Shown one piece after another: positions 9,943-21,183 of a DNA stretch of 64,000 nucleotides. The notes under the pieces were generated by a model that was not told the DNA's origin, searched no databases, and saw only the letters and a program-made list of their open reading frames with translations. A program made the position numbers and the translations under genes. Source of the DNA: Blepharisma stoltei (Eukaryota > Ciliophora > Heterotrichea > Heterotrichida > Blepharismidae); assembly GCA_914767885.1 (NCBI GenBank), contig CAJZBQ010000032.1, forward strand, positions 806,001-870,000, given 5' to 3'. Each line of letters begins with the position of its first letter. The first letter of the stretch is position 1.

Positions 9943-11031
9943 ATTTTATTGAACAAGCAATTTCTGTAGGGCAAAAATGAAAAAGAAAAATCAAATAGGT
10001 CTGGAGTTTTAATACGATAATGGCTGCTCAGTTATAGCGCTTTTGAATATAAAAATAGACAAATAGAGATTGGCTAGGGTGTTTGCAGCAATTCTGTCTA
10101 ATAAGGTGCTATATTTGCTTAAGTAGTTTGAGTTATGCAAGTGCATTTTGTTCGTGGGGCTAACTGTAATTCGAAGTAAATATGCTTACGACAAATAAGG
10201 GACCTTGATTCTGATATAAGCTTAATTAAAAAACTTAATAGCTTGGAATTCTTTATAATAAAATAGTATAAAGTCCATAATTGTAGAACATCAATTTGGC
10301 TCGTCTATTTATTATTATTCAACGTGAGGCTTTTTAATATGTGTGGGATTAGATACCTGCAGTTTCTCTAAAATTTTAGCTATATTATTTGCATTTTTAT
10401 TGCATTATATATATATTTAAATTAATTGTCCTAATTTTAAAAAAAATCTTGATCAATATTATAGGATTCTGGCTATCTTGCAAATGTATATAAAATATTC
10501 TAAATAAGTATAAGAATTCAAATTTTATCAAAAAAATTAATCAGTCAAAGGTTTAAAAGCGAATAGTGCAGCATCGAAGATTATATTTCAAAATACTGCT
10601 TAGTTGTGATAGTTTGATTTAAATAATATAAAAATATTTTGCATTTTTTATGATAATATTTTTATTTGTTGCGTTCCATTTGAAAAATGCCATTTTAAAT
10701 TGCTTTTAAAATGGTTTTACACTCTATTCTATATTTATTTTAATAATTTAAACCTATCATTCATAATCAGTCCGTTTTATTTTGTTATGACTTATAATGA
10801 TTCCATAAGTCTATATTTAAGCCGCCATAAATATAAAAATAGCAATTTTATTTAATTTAATTATTAAAAATAAATATTTTATGAGAGTGTATTTAATATA
10901 AGATATCATTATATCTCATCAATAATTCTTAATTACTAATCTCCTTTAATTCCATATTTAGAAGGTTAGATCGAATATTAATCAAAAAATTATTTTATGT
11001 ATAAATCTTCTAATTTCCTATAACAAACAAT
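9943..11031. other. Intergenic, no gene seen
   Basis: About 1.1 kb between divergent genes. The first 350 bases are somewhat richer in G+C than the rest, which is AT-rich. No coding frame, no tRNA or other RNA recognised. Confidence 0.45.
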
Positions 11032-14000
11032 ATGGAGCTAGATCAGCGATTTCTAAAGCCAAAGCCTCTTCTATTACGCTATGACATTCTTCCTTTTCTA
11101 GCCTCCCAGCTCTTCCTGATCTGAACCTATTGAGTAATCCCTATCTAGAAACAATATTTCGGGCTCATATATTTTTCAATCGCTATTTCTCTGCTTCTTT
11201 CCCAGCTTCTTCTTTATCTCTTTACACACTGAAGCAACTACATCCGAGGACTCGTTGCCTTTAGCTCAACCACTCTTGAAGACTCCACCCACATCTTAAT
11301 CCAATCAAAAAAGCACAAACACAAGCACCGTCTCTGACAAATTGTCCCATTAAATAGAAATCCTTTATCATTTGAATATTTTCACAAAAAATACGTTTTT
11401 GATGACTCCATAGGCCAATTTAATAAAGTCCCATATCCTATAGGACTGACTTTTCAAGAATATAAAGAATCTAAATCCTTAAGCGAAGAGCTTTTAAACA
11501 AAGCAGAAACCAAGTGGGGAGGAAACAAAATGGAGCTCCCAATCCCTACATTTTCAGACTTAATGCTTGAACACATACTGGCTCCTTTCTTTGTGTTCCA
11601 ATTATTTTGTGTTTTATTGTGGATGCTTGACGAGTATTGGCAGCTTTCGTTTTATACCCTGGTAATGCTTGTGGTATTTGAGTCTACTGTGGTAATGCAG
11701 AGAATTGCGAACTGGAAAAGAATTAAAGCGATGAGAAGGCCGCCTCAGCCTATTTTAGCATTGAGAAATAAAGGATGGCGTGAAATCAGCTCTGACTTGC
11801 TATACCCTGGGGATATTGTGTCGATTACTAAAAAAGACCAAAGGCTGGTTTTGCCTTGTGACATGCTTTTGCTTGATGGAAGCTGCTCAGTTGACGAGTC
11901 AATTTTGACAGGAGAATCAGTCCCACAGATGAAAGATGATATTTCTCAAAGGCATCCGCAGGACTGCTTATCTTTAAAACAAGATAAAACTCATTTGCTG
12001 ATGGGCGGAACTGAAATCTTAGACGTAAAGCTAGGAAAAGACTCTCAAGGGATGAGATGCTACGTGCTTAGGACCAGCTGGGATACAACCCAAGGGAAAT
12101 TAATGAGAACCATTTTATATTCATCAGATAGACTGACTGTAGGAAGTAAAGAAGCATTTTTCTTTATCTCAATTTTATTGGTTTTTGCATTGATGGCTAC
12201 AGGTTATGTAGTTTACTATACAATGGATGACCCAAAAAGAGACCCTTATAAGCTCCTCTTAAAATGCATTTTAATTATCACTTCTGTAGTCCCACCTGAG
12301 CTGCCTATAGAGCTTGCTTTAGCTGTGAATTCTTCAATCCTTTCTCTCCAAACCAAACAAATATTTTGCACTGAGCCTTTTAGGCTTCCTCTTGCTGGAA
12401 AAGCATCAATTTGTTGCTTTGATAAAACAGGGACATTGACTGACCAAGATTTTGAAGTAAAAGGAATTAGCATAAGCTCAGGAAATCTTTCAGAGTCGAA
12501 ATCCTTAAGACAGCTAGATTCCTCAAGAGAAGCTTCTTTAGTAATCGCTGGGTGCAATACTTTATCTTTTGTAAATGGAGACTTTATTGGTGACCCAGTC
12601 GAAAAAGCAGCCTTTAAAGCGATAGGAGCTCAGCTGACTGAGAATGGCATAAACTTCAAAGGACTGCCTATAACAATTTTAAAGAGATTTGGCTTTACTT
12701 CAGACTTAAAAAGAATGAGCACCGTCATAAGGCTTTCAGGAAATGGACCTGTAAAACCTTTGTTATTAGTCACAAAAGGTGCTCCTGAAGTACTGCAAAA
12801 TCTTTTTCAAGAGGTGCCAGTTTTTTATAAAAATTTACTGGAGCATTTTGCATCACAAGGGCTTAGAATTTTGGCTTTGGGGATCAGGGAGTTAACTAAT
12901 GAAGAAGCAATGAAGCTTTCTGATATTGGAAGAGATGAACTAGAAAATAAGCTGCAATATTGTGGACTTTTAGTACTGAAAAGTCCTATAAAACCGGATA
13001 CAGCTGCAGTTATTGAAGAAATTTTGGCATCTGGGCATAAGTCTGTAATAATTACTGGGGATAATATTTTTACAGCTGGAGAAGTAGCGTTAACACTGAA
13101 TTATGGCCAAGAACTGAGGTTTATTGAGATTAAAAGTAATGAAATTGCGGTTGTTGACAACTTAGGAAACCCAGGAGAAGTTTCAGAGAAGAGCGTGCTA
13201 TGTGTCAATGGAGACGCTTTGCCTATGATAATTGAAAGAAATGTCTTCAGGCAATGCCTATATCAATAGGGTAGCTTATAGCGCTAAACTGAGAATTTCC
13301 CCTCAGGCTTTGAATTTCCCCTTTTTGCAGAAAATCGATTCAAAATTCCATTTTTTGTGATTTTTGTGTGGACAATCTAGTAGCATGCTGCAAGGCTCTT
13401 AGCTTTTCCACTGGAGCCGACCTGACGAGGAGGAGAACCTACTCATAGATACCATGACATCAGGTTGTGAAAAAGAGGAAAGGTGATGCTTGAGCTAATT
13501 TGACAAGCGAATTCATAATCACAAATCAAGCAAGTTCTCTCTGGCAACGTGGCAAAGAGGGTGAACTCCCTGCGAGGATTTTTGGTGACTGCCTTGCCAA
13601 TAGGCAAGCAGCCAACCCGTAATAAGCTTAAGTTTTAGCCTATGATAATTGGCTCAGACATCTTTTATAAGGTAAAAGTCTTTGCTCGAGTTTCTCCAGC
13701 ACAGAAAGAACAAATCGTGAATGAATTTAACAGAAAGCACGTAACCATTATGTGTGGAGATGGCACCAATGATGTCGGAGGGCTTAAAAAAGCTCATGCT
13801 GGCATTGCTTTATTAAACAAGCCTGTAGCTGTAACAAAGCCTAACACCCCATCATTGACTTCTGAAATGCTCGAACTCGGCGATGCCTCAATGGCTGCAC
13901 ATTTTACCTCAAAAAAGTCCACAATTCTTGCAGTAAAGCATTTAATCCAGCAAGGAAGATGCACATTGGTAACCACCTACCAAATGTATAAAATCCTAGC

Positions 14001-14748
14001 CTTAAACTGTCTGATGTCTGCATTCAGCTTGAGCGTCCTCTATTTAGATGGTATTAAATATGGGGACACACAGGCCACAATAGGAGCTATCTGTATCTCG
14101 GTCTTCTTTTTCTTTGTATCAAGATCTACATTACATTAAATTGATTAGCTTGCATTTCTTGTTTAACGTCCAATATCACATCACCTAGGGCTTCAAGGTA
14201 CCCTGCTAACTGGTTTCCTCCGCTTCAGGCATTCTGATTTCAACAGCATATCAAAATCTACACCTATGGACAAATTAAGCCATCATCATCCTCCATCAAC
14301 AGTTTTTGAGCCTCATATCATTATTTCAGTTTTTGGGCAGTTTGCAGTGCAGCTGATTGGGCTGTTATATGTAAATTATATAACAAAGCCTTTTGTACTT
14401 AAAGATGATGATTTTAACCCAGATTCGGATTTCAAGCCAAATATTTTAAGCTCGGCGATATTTTTATATACTTCTTGGATTAATGCAGCGAATTTCTTAG
14501 TTAATTATCAAGGAGAGCCGTTTATGAAGAAGCTGCAGGAGAATGCGGGGCTGTTTAAAAGCTTGAAAGTGTATTTTGTGGTGATTTTGGCGGCGGCTTT
14601 GCAAGTTGATCCATTGCCTGAGATATTGGAGCTGTTTCCGTTTCCAAGCATTGAGTACTCGTTTCAGCTGGCTGGGGTCCTGGTAGTAAATCTTGGGCTG
14701 TGTTTGGGAATAGAAAAAACTTGCAATTATTTCAGATATCGTGATTAA
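11032..14748 (+). CDS. P5A-type P-type ATPase (ATP13A1/Spf1 family), one intron and two large inserts
   Basis: ATG 11032. A 15-nt intron (11134-11148) and two inserts (417 and 132 bp) must be removed; the joined frame is 1050 aa, the usual size for this family is about 1100-1200. Visible motifs: N-terminal hydrophobic pair; TGES at residue 288; the P5A signature PPELP at 416-420; phosphorylation motif DKTGTLT with Asp459; RVSPAQKE and GDGTND (about 765-770); C-terminal membrane helices ending HHPPS...LGLCLGIEKT. P5A ATPases are ER membrane proteins that dislocate mistargeted transmembrane helices and affect ER homeostasis. Several Trp codons in the N-terminal region are TGA. The inserts sit between the phosphorylation domain and GDGTND, and between two C-terminal membrane helices, so the unprocessed gene cannot make an active pump. 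Confidence 0.9.
11134..11148 (+). other. 15-nt spliceosomal intron
   Basis: GTAATCCCTATCTAG contains an in-frame TAG. Removal joins FLIWTYW to KQYFGLIYF in frame. Length 15 with GTA...TAG is the standard heterotrich intron. Confidence 0.8.
13221..13651. mobile_element. 417-bp insert flanked by perfect 14-bp direct repeats
   Basis: GCCTATGATAATTG occurs at 13221-13234 and again at 13638-13651. Excision of one repeat plus the middle removes 417 bases (in frame) and joins CVNGDALPMII to GSDIFYKVKVFARVSP, as expected between these two conserved P-type ATPase blocks. The insert is clearly richer in G+C than the gene around it and has stops in every frame. Confidence 0.8.
14117..14262. mobile_element. 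132-bp insert flanked by 14-bp near-perfect direct repeats
   Basis: TATCAAGATCTACA at 14117-14130 and TATCAAAATCTACA at 14249-14262 differ by one base. Excision removes 132 bases, in frame, and joins FFFVSRST to PMDKLSHHHPP, matching the SRSKP block of P5A ATPases. The insert contains an in-frame TAA. Confidence 0.75.
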
Positions 14749-15384
14749 ATAACTGGATAATACACATATTTATTATTGACTAAAAGATAACAAGATATAT
14801 AAGGCAGTTTTTTTCATGAAAATTAATTAGCTTTAATAAAAGAGGCTTTGGATTATTTGCAGATTTGAAAACAAGGCTAAAAGCTTTAGCTTAAGGTGAG
14901 TAATATTTTCATATATTAAAAATTTAATTTAATAATTTCTCACCGCCTTTCAAATTGAACAAAAAATTCTGTTTCAATTTAAAGAAGATTAAAATAATAT
15001 ATATTGAATGATTTTTTTGATACAAAATTTTAACTAGCCAAGGATCCAACTATTAGAAAAGTATGCATTCTATAAATTAGGTCAAAGCTATTTTTAGAAA
15101 AATCATATAAAATTTTCCAATTGAAAAAAATAAATTTTGTCCCAATATTTGGGTTTAATTTACTTCAAAGGGGGAAGTAAGTGAATTTTGAGATTTATAT
15201 GAAGTAAAAATATGGCCTCGGTATTGCCTTCCGAATAATCATAATTGAAATATATTTATCAATTCAATATCATCTTCAATAAAAAACTTAATAATATTTA
15301 AAAAACTAATGAGAAATTTATCCTTTTCTAATACAATTCTTTTCCATTTTTTCAACTCAAGCTCAATCATGAAAATATTAAACT
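14749..15384. other. Intergenic, no gene seen
   Basis: About 635 bases, AT-rich. No coding frame, no repeat ends and no RNA gene recognised. Confidence 0.5.
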
Positions 15385-18300
15385 ATGAATATAAGCCAAA
15401 CCACAATATACCGATATTTCAGCGTTTGAATTTTCATTTTCAACTTTGACTTATTTTCTCACGCAAAAGCAATTATTCTCTTATCTCTCGCCTATTTCAA
15501 CATCAAATTTGCAGAAAACCTGATAACCTACTCCCTCATCTACTTCACAACCCCAAACCCATCAATTTTCGAAATTGGGCTCATTCTTTCTACTTTTCTG
15601 TTCCCACTCGAAGAAATTGAGCCTAAAGCCCTTACATTTAAGCTGATTTTATGGTTCCTTCTCAAGACTACTTGTAATAGAAACATTATCGAGCTATCGA
15701 TTCTTATCATTATAGTATCAGTTTACTCTCTATATCAAAATTCCAGTCATCATGCCAAATCTGAGCTGCACACAAAATTAGAAGAGCTGCAAGTGGAGCT
15801 TGCAGCTTCAAAAGAACGCGAACATTAACATTAGGATTAGTGGGTGTCTGCCGTATTGGTTACGCAGTTACCACGGACTCCGAAGAGTTGACAAACTTTG
15901 TGCCGTCTTGGTTTCACCTTGATCGACAGGAAATGATTCGCTTGAAAATTGTACAGCTCGGATCCATCCCTTCACCTTCTTGAGACCCTAATGCCATGGA
16001 AATCAGAAGTGAAGATTTCTCCAAGGCGTTTTTCGGCTGGCTATGGACTTCTGCGGCTTTTACATGAATCACGAAGGTTGGCCACACAAAAATCCCAAAA
16101 AAAATGAATCTCTGGTGTCCTCCTCCTAACTCCCCCCCCCCTCCGTGAGTGAACAAAAAAATTTTGTTCACTCACGGAGGGGGGTTTTTTTTTTTTTTTA
16201 CAAAAATTTATATATAAATTTTATAAAAAATGTTTTTTTTCGAAATTTAAAAAAATCCTAATTCGCAAAAAATTGGAAAGCAAATATTAATCTAATTTAT
16301 AAAATTTATGTTTTAAAAAGCAATTCGTTCAAAATTAAATAGAATTAGCTCTAGATTTCATTATACTAATTATCATTTATATATTAAAATTTTTTCCATA
16401 AAAAATTTTTTCTATTAAAAAAATTTTTGTTGACTCACGGAGGGTGGGTTTTTGGTCAAAAAATGGCGATTTTTCTAATGGTGTTGTTCACTCACGGAGG
16501 GGGGGGGAGTAAGCAAACTCCCAGTTTCACGCTAGGCAGTTTCCCGATTGGTCTAGGCTCCCTGTAGACCTTGCTGAGCTTGCCCTTTCCAAGCCTGTCT
16601 TCCTCCTTTCCTTCTAGGTAAAACCCAATCCCGAATTCAGACTGAGGGCTAGGCTCTGTACAGTACCAGAGTTGCTTACCGAGCATTGCCACCCATTTCA
16701 AGGTTGGTACAACCTTGCCGGATATAATTAAATATTTGCTCGAAGGAAGTCGGCGTATCCGACCGCGAAGCGCTGAGACGCCATATTTAATTATAAAAGA
16801 ACGCGAACAAAACAAGCCAAACCTGTCAATGAGGGTCAGAAGAATCATAAAGAAATTAAAGTTGATGCAAGAAACCAATGGGACGAAATCAGTTTCAAGC
16901 CAAGATTCTGTAGAATACACACAGGAGCGGAAAGACACAGATCCTGACATAAAGTTTTTAAGTCATGACAGGATTAATAACACTGATTCCCCCCTTCGTG
17001 ATCGAACAAAAAATCTTGTTCGCTCACGGAGAGGAGTTAATTTTTTTTAAAAAAAAATTATATAGAAAATTTTATAGAAAATTGTTTTTCGAAATTTAAA
17101 AAATCCTTGGAAAGTAAATATTATAATTAGCTAGAGATTTCATTATAATAATAATTATCACTTATATATCAAAAATTTTTCCCATAAAAAAATTTTCTAT
17201 TAAAAATTTTGGTAAAAAATTGGGATTTTTCTAATGGTTTTGTTCGCTCACGAAAGGAGGAGTGAAGGAAATGAGCCTCTTGATACCAGATTTTGGCTGT
17301 CTTCTGAAGAAATAAAAGATATTATCTATAACTTGGTGACAACAGAGACTGCATTATGGCCACAGTCAAGACCAAAAGAAGAGCCAGATGTAGCCAATGT
17401 AAGTTTAGAAGCCAAAAGAAGGTATACACAAGCTGTTGCTTATACTGGGCAAAACTCTGAAGCAATTTTTAAAGCTCAAAGGGCAAGCATAAAGCCACCC
17501 AGTTTAGGGTCCACCAGGGTGAGCTTTGGAGTGATGAGAAGCACTGTAGAAGAAAATGAAGACCTAGGCGGCCATTTAGAGAAAATAGGGATGTGGGACT
17601 TTGATACATTAGGATTATTAGAATTAACAGATAAGCCAGCCTTTGAAGTAGGGTTTTATGTCTTTGAGACGCTAGGGCTGACTGAAGAGTTCCATATAGA
17701 TTCTCATAAGTTATTGAGTTTTTTAACGGACGTAGAGCGGTCTTATAATGCGACAAATTATTATCACAATGCGCTACATTCTGCTGATGTCACCGCTTCA
17801 ACTGTATTTTTGATTAGAGAAGGAGTTGGAAGATGCGGCAATTTGCTGTCTATTGATGTTTTTTCACTAATTGTGGCAGCTTTATGCCACGATATTGGAC
17901 ATCCTGGGTTTAATAATGCATTTTTGGTAGCAAAAGACGATAAATTAGCTTTAAAGTACAATGATCAAAGTGTTTTGGAAAACATGCACAGCTGCTCTAC
18001 ATTTAAAATATTAAGAAGTGATGACTGCAATATTATAGATAGACTTTCAAGAGCTGACTATTTGAGGTTTAGAAAAGTTGTGATAATGTCAATTCTCGCT
18101 ACTGATTTACAGAGACATTATGATGTTCTCAATGAATTCAAAACCAGTGTAAAAGCTCACACAAAATATGAAGACGAAAAATTTAGGATTTTGGCTTTAC
18201 AGGCAACACTTAAATGTGCAGATATTGGGCATGGCTCGAAAAAGCTTGACTTACACAAAATTTGGTCAGGACTTATTACTAAAGAGTTTTTCAGACAAGG

Positions 18301-18613
18301 AGATACAGAAAGACAAAAAGGAATGACGGTAACTCCTTTATGTGACCGAAACAATATCGTGGTTTCTAGATCTCAAATGGGATTTTTGAATTTCTTAGCA
18401 AAACCTTTATTTGAATGCTATGAAGAATTCGTGGTGAGCAATAATGAAGAGCAAGACAAAGACGACTTAGAAATCAAAATATGCACAAAAAATATATTCA
18501 ATAACCTAGCTTATTGGGAAGAAGAAGCCCAGCGATACGACGAAGGGAGACCTGAATATCTTTTAGACGACTCTCCTCCTCCACTATTGAAGAAAAAACT
18601 GCAAAACGCCTAG
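15385..18613 (+). CDS. Class I 3',5'-cyclic nucleotide phosphodiesterase with N-terminal membrane domain; two inserts
   Basis: ATG 15385 to TAG 18611-18613. After removing a 985-bp and a 279-bp segment the frame is 654 aa. Residues 1-145 contain several hydrophobic segments, then a short coiled coil (LEELQVELAASKERE). The catalytic domain has the metal-binding signature YYHNALHSADVT, ALCHDIGHPGFNN, CADIGHGSKKLD, and the block EFFRQGDTERQKGM-x-V-x-PLCDR-x-N of PDEase I. All residues expected for hydrolysis of cAMP or cGMP are present. The membrane-anchored N terminus is common in ciliate PDEs and places the enzyme at a membrane, perhaps the cell or ciliary one (inference). Left unprocessed, the membrane domain would be separated from the catalytic domain by stops. 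Confidence 0.88.
15810..16809. mobile_element. 985-bp insert flanked by perfect 15-bp direct repeats, carrying a nested MITE
   Basis: AAAAGAACGCGAACA occurs at 15810-15824 and 16795-16809. Removal of 985 bases changes phase by 1 and makes the two halves of the PDE frame continuous: ...LAASKERE-QNKPNLS. The insert consists of G+C-richer sequence on both sides of MITE copy B, so the MITE jumped into an existing insert. The 15-bp repeat contains no TA dinucleotide, unlike canonical TA-bounded IESs. Confidence 0.8.
16130..16509. mobile_element. MITE copy B (380 bp), TAA target duplication, nested in the 985-bp insert
   Basis: Same organisation as copy A: left hairpin with GTGAGTGAAC and its complement, AT-rich centre, internal ACTCACGGAGGG motif, right G-run. 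TAA flanks it at 16127-16129 and 16510-16512. Confidence 0.85.
16987..17262. mobile_element. MITE copy C (276 bp), TGA target duplication, inside the PDE reading frame
   Basis: Shorter and more diverged than A and B, but with the same left hairpin (GTGATCGAAC...GTTCGCTCACGGAG) and right end GTTCGCTCACGAAAGGAGGAG. TGA flanks it at 16984-16986 and 17263-17265. Removing 279 bases (element plus one TGA) rejoins RINNTE to GNEPLDTRFW in frame; reading through would hit a TAA at about 17038. Confidence 0.8.
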
Positions 18614-18643
18614 CTTTAATACCTAATAATTATTTATAAAATA

Positions 18644-19117
18644 ATGTTGCCAGCTATAAAAGAAGATGAAAGCGCAATAATATCAAATTTCAGCCCCAAA
18701 AAAAAGCCACTTAAAGGATTCGATAGCAGTAATTCCTATTAAGTCTATTTAAAAAGTAAAGCAAAAGAGCTATTAAAACGAGAAAAAATCAAAATTCCTT
18801 TATCATTGCTTAACTATCGCAAAAAGAAATTTTCAAGTGAATCTTCCCCACAGCCAAAAGAATTTCCAAGCATAAACTCTACATTACACAAGCTACGAAA
18901 TTCATGTTCAGATTCTCCTTCAATGCTTCTTCATTCTGTTTTACATGACTCTGGCTTTAATTCAGTTGAAGACGCTCCAAACACTTTTATATCCAAAACC
19001 CCTGATGTCCATCGCCGATCAATTTTCTCAAAAAACTCATCACCGCGGCTTAAATGCCATTTCCGGTCAAATACTCCAATTAACCCAAAATTATACTTGG
19101 TAAAAAGAATTTTTTAA
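18644..19117 (+). CDS. Small unknown protein, one 15-nt intron
   Basis: ATG 18644, intron GTAATTCCTATTAAG at 18729-18743 (removes an in-frame TAA), stop TAA 19115-19117; 152 aa. Basic, Ser- and Pro-rich, with KSKAKELLKREKIKIP and several SP/TP motifs. No membrane segment, no recognised domain. It begins 30 bases after the PDE stop and ends 10 bases before the Integrator gene, so intergenic spacers are very short here. Confidence 0.7.
18729..18743 (+). other. 15-nt spliceosomal intron
   Basis: GTAATTCCTATTAAG; removal turns SSNSY-stop into DSIYLKSKAKELL in the same frame. Confidence 0.75.
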
Positions 19118-19127
19118 GTATAAATAA

Positions 19128-21176
19128 ATGGAATATTTAGACTATCTAAAACCTTTATCATCAAGTGATCCTTTTTTACAAATCACAGGGATAACCCGTA
19201 TCGCAAGTGCTGTAAAATCTCAGCCTTCACCTATATTTGTCAACACTGTCGCTATGAACATGGCAGTAGAATTCACAAAATCTTCTAACTACGTAAGGCA
19301 TTTTATCTGTCAATTCTTTCAGCAGTGCAGCACTGAGATGTGTATGATAAAGACCAAGGTCGATTTCTTCCGCCAACTGACCTCAATTTTGGACCAAAAC
19401 GACCCTGTTGCGCAATGCCATATGTTAAAAATTTTAGGATCTTTAGCGCCACTTCTTACAGATCTTTTAGAAGTCCATCACAAAATTCTCTTAGCGTTAG
19501 AAAGCCCACATAGACAAGTCAGAGAAACAGCCAGCAGCATTTTGCCTAGACTTATTTCCTTTGCTCCAAGCATTGCTAGACATGTGTTTGATAAACAAAT
19601 TTCAAGGCACTGTGTGAGGAAGCTGCTGCAAGTGTTACCAGATGATGAAGAGACTATTAAAAAAGCATATGCTTTTATAGTGCAAAGGTTTCAGAAGACT
19701 GAAATGATGGAACATATGTCATTTTTAGCACTGAGGAGCCAGAGATTGGTCAAACACGTCAAAGAAATTTTGATTAAATATAATGAAATCAATTTGTTGA
19801 AAGAACTTTGTAAGCATTATGGGAGTAATGAAGTTCTTGGAGATGAAGATATAACGAGATTGAGGTCTAGAGGGGTCATTTTTAAAGAAGGAAGTGAAAC
19901 ACAAAGCATAAGTGAAGAAAATGGTATTGAAAATATGCTGAAAAAAGAAAATTTGAAAGAAAATGAGTATAAAGAAATTTATAAAAATTGAGATAAAAAC
20001 TGTGATTTTGAGTGAATTGCGAATAGGCTTGAAAAATTGATTAACGAGAAGTCAAAAGAAGTAGATTTTTGTTGTAAATTGGCAAAATTGCTGAGGCTGC
20101 CTCAAATTTATATAGAAAACTTATTGAAATTAGAAGCAGCTGACCCTAAAGCTACATTAGAGTTTGCCTATATGATTATCAGAGTTGGCTGGCTTGACCC
20201 TTTGAATGAGATTATACACAAATTAGATACCTGGCAGCAGTATTTAGTAGCCTGTGAGCTGATGACAGAAGGTCTGCATTCTAAAGCACTAGAACTTTTT
20301 GTCAAGCTTAAAACAGAATTTAAAGGCTCTAATGAAAAAATCTATGAGTGGCTCTGCACACTAAAAATTATTTCTGAGTACGAGTCTCGCAGAGATAGAG
20401 TTGTCGATGGTTTTGCTGCACTTTCCCATTTAGGCTGCCTAGACTTAGGACACAAAATCTATTTTCAATCAGAATTTTTACTATGCCGTCTTCTATTAGT
20501 CCAGTATCTTAAATCCTTACAATCAAGCTTAGATATTTCTACAATAATTCCTGAATTTGTGAATATTAGAAGCAGGCTAAACAACCTACTGTTTTTATTC
20601 TTCAAATTGCCAAAAAGCACTACACAATGCATTAAAAAATGGAGGGATATTGTAGGGATGCTTTATTTAATCCTAAATTCTATAAAAGAAGGAAAAGATT
20701 TTCAGTTTCGGCTGAAAAGGTATTACCCGAAATCACACTTTTTGCTTGAAAGTATAGGGAATTCTGCAGAAGAGGTCGTGAATTTTGTATTAAATATCCC
20801 AATGAATTATCCGAAACAGTTCTTCCAGTTTAATAACCCAATCAGTATTTCTCTTGATGTGAATCAAGACGGAATGATCAAAATAAACCGAGGAAAAGAG
20901 TTTCTTATAGAAGCTTCTGCAAAAGTGACTGAGCTTTCCCACAAACCCCCACTTTTACAGTTCAACGTAAACGGTTCTCAAATAGAAAAAGACCCAGAAT
21001 TCAGTTTTTCTTACACAAAAAAAGCGACAGCTGCTGGCGTCTGCAATATCACAATTCCAATTGTCCCTACAAATATAGGAATTTATATCGTGAAAATCCA
21101 TGCCACAATTTTAGACTCAAAATTAAGACATATAGGGAAAAGCGAATACGGAGAAATAATTTTAGAATGCATTTAA
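19128..21176 (+). CDS. Integrator complex subunit 7 (INTS7)-like protein
   Basis: One frame of 682 aa; two TGA codons at about 19989 and 20013 are Trp (KNWDKNCDFEWIANRLEKL). The N-terminal ARM/HEAT-like region contains NDPVAQCHMLKILGSLAPLL, close to the NDPVAR-x-x-TLRMLGSLA block of INTS7, preceded by the PSPIFVN-x-x-A segment. The middle is helical and the C terminus looks like a beta domain. INTS7 is a scaffold subunit of Integrator, which cleaves nascent snRNAs and other RNA polymerase II transcripts in the nucleus. Length is shorter than animal INTS7 (about 960 aa). The assignment rests mainly on the N-terminal third. Confidence 0.75.
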
Positions 21177-21183
21177 ATAAAAA

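Noticed and set aside
12246-12557. 103-codon minus-strand frame
   Set aside because: Antisense shadow of the P5A ATPase; the plus strand carries PPELP and DKTGT.
13235-13637. tRNA-, rRNA- or SINE-derived origin of the 417-bp insert
   Set aside because: No convincing tRNA box pair, no rRNA text that I recognise and no poly-A tail; left as unclassified.
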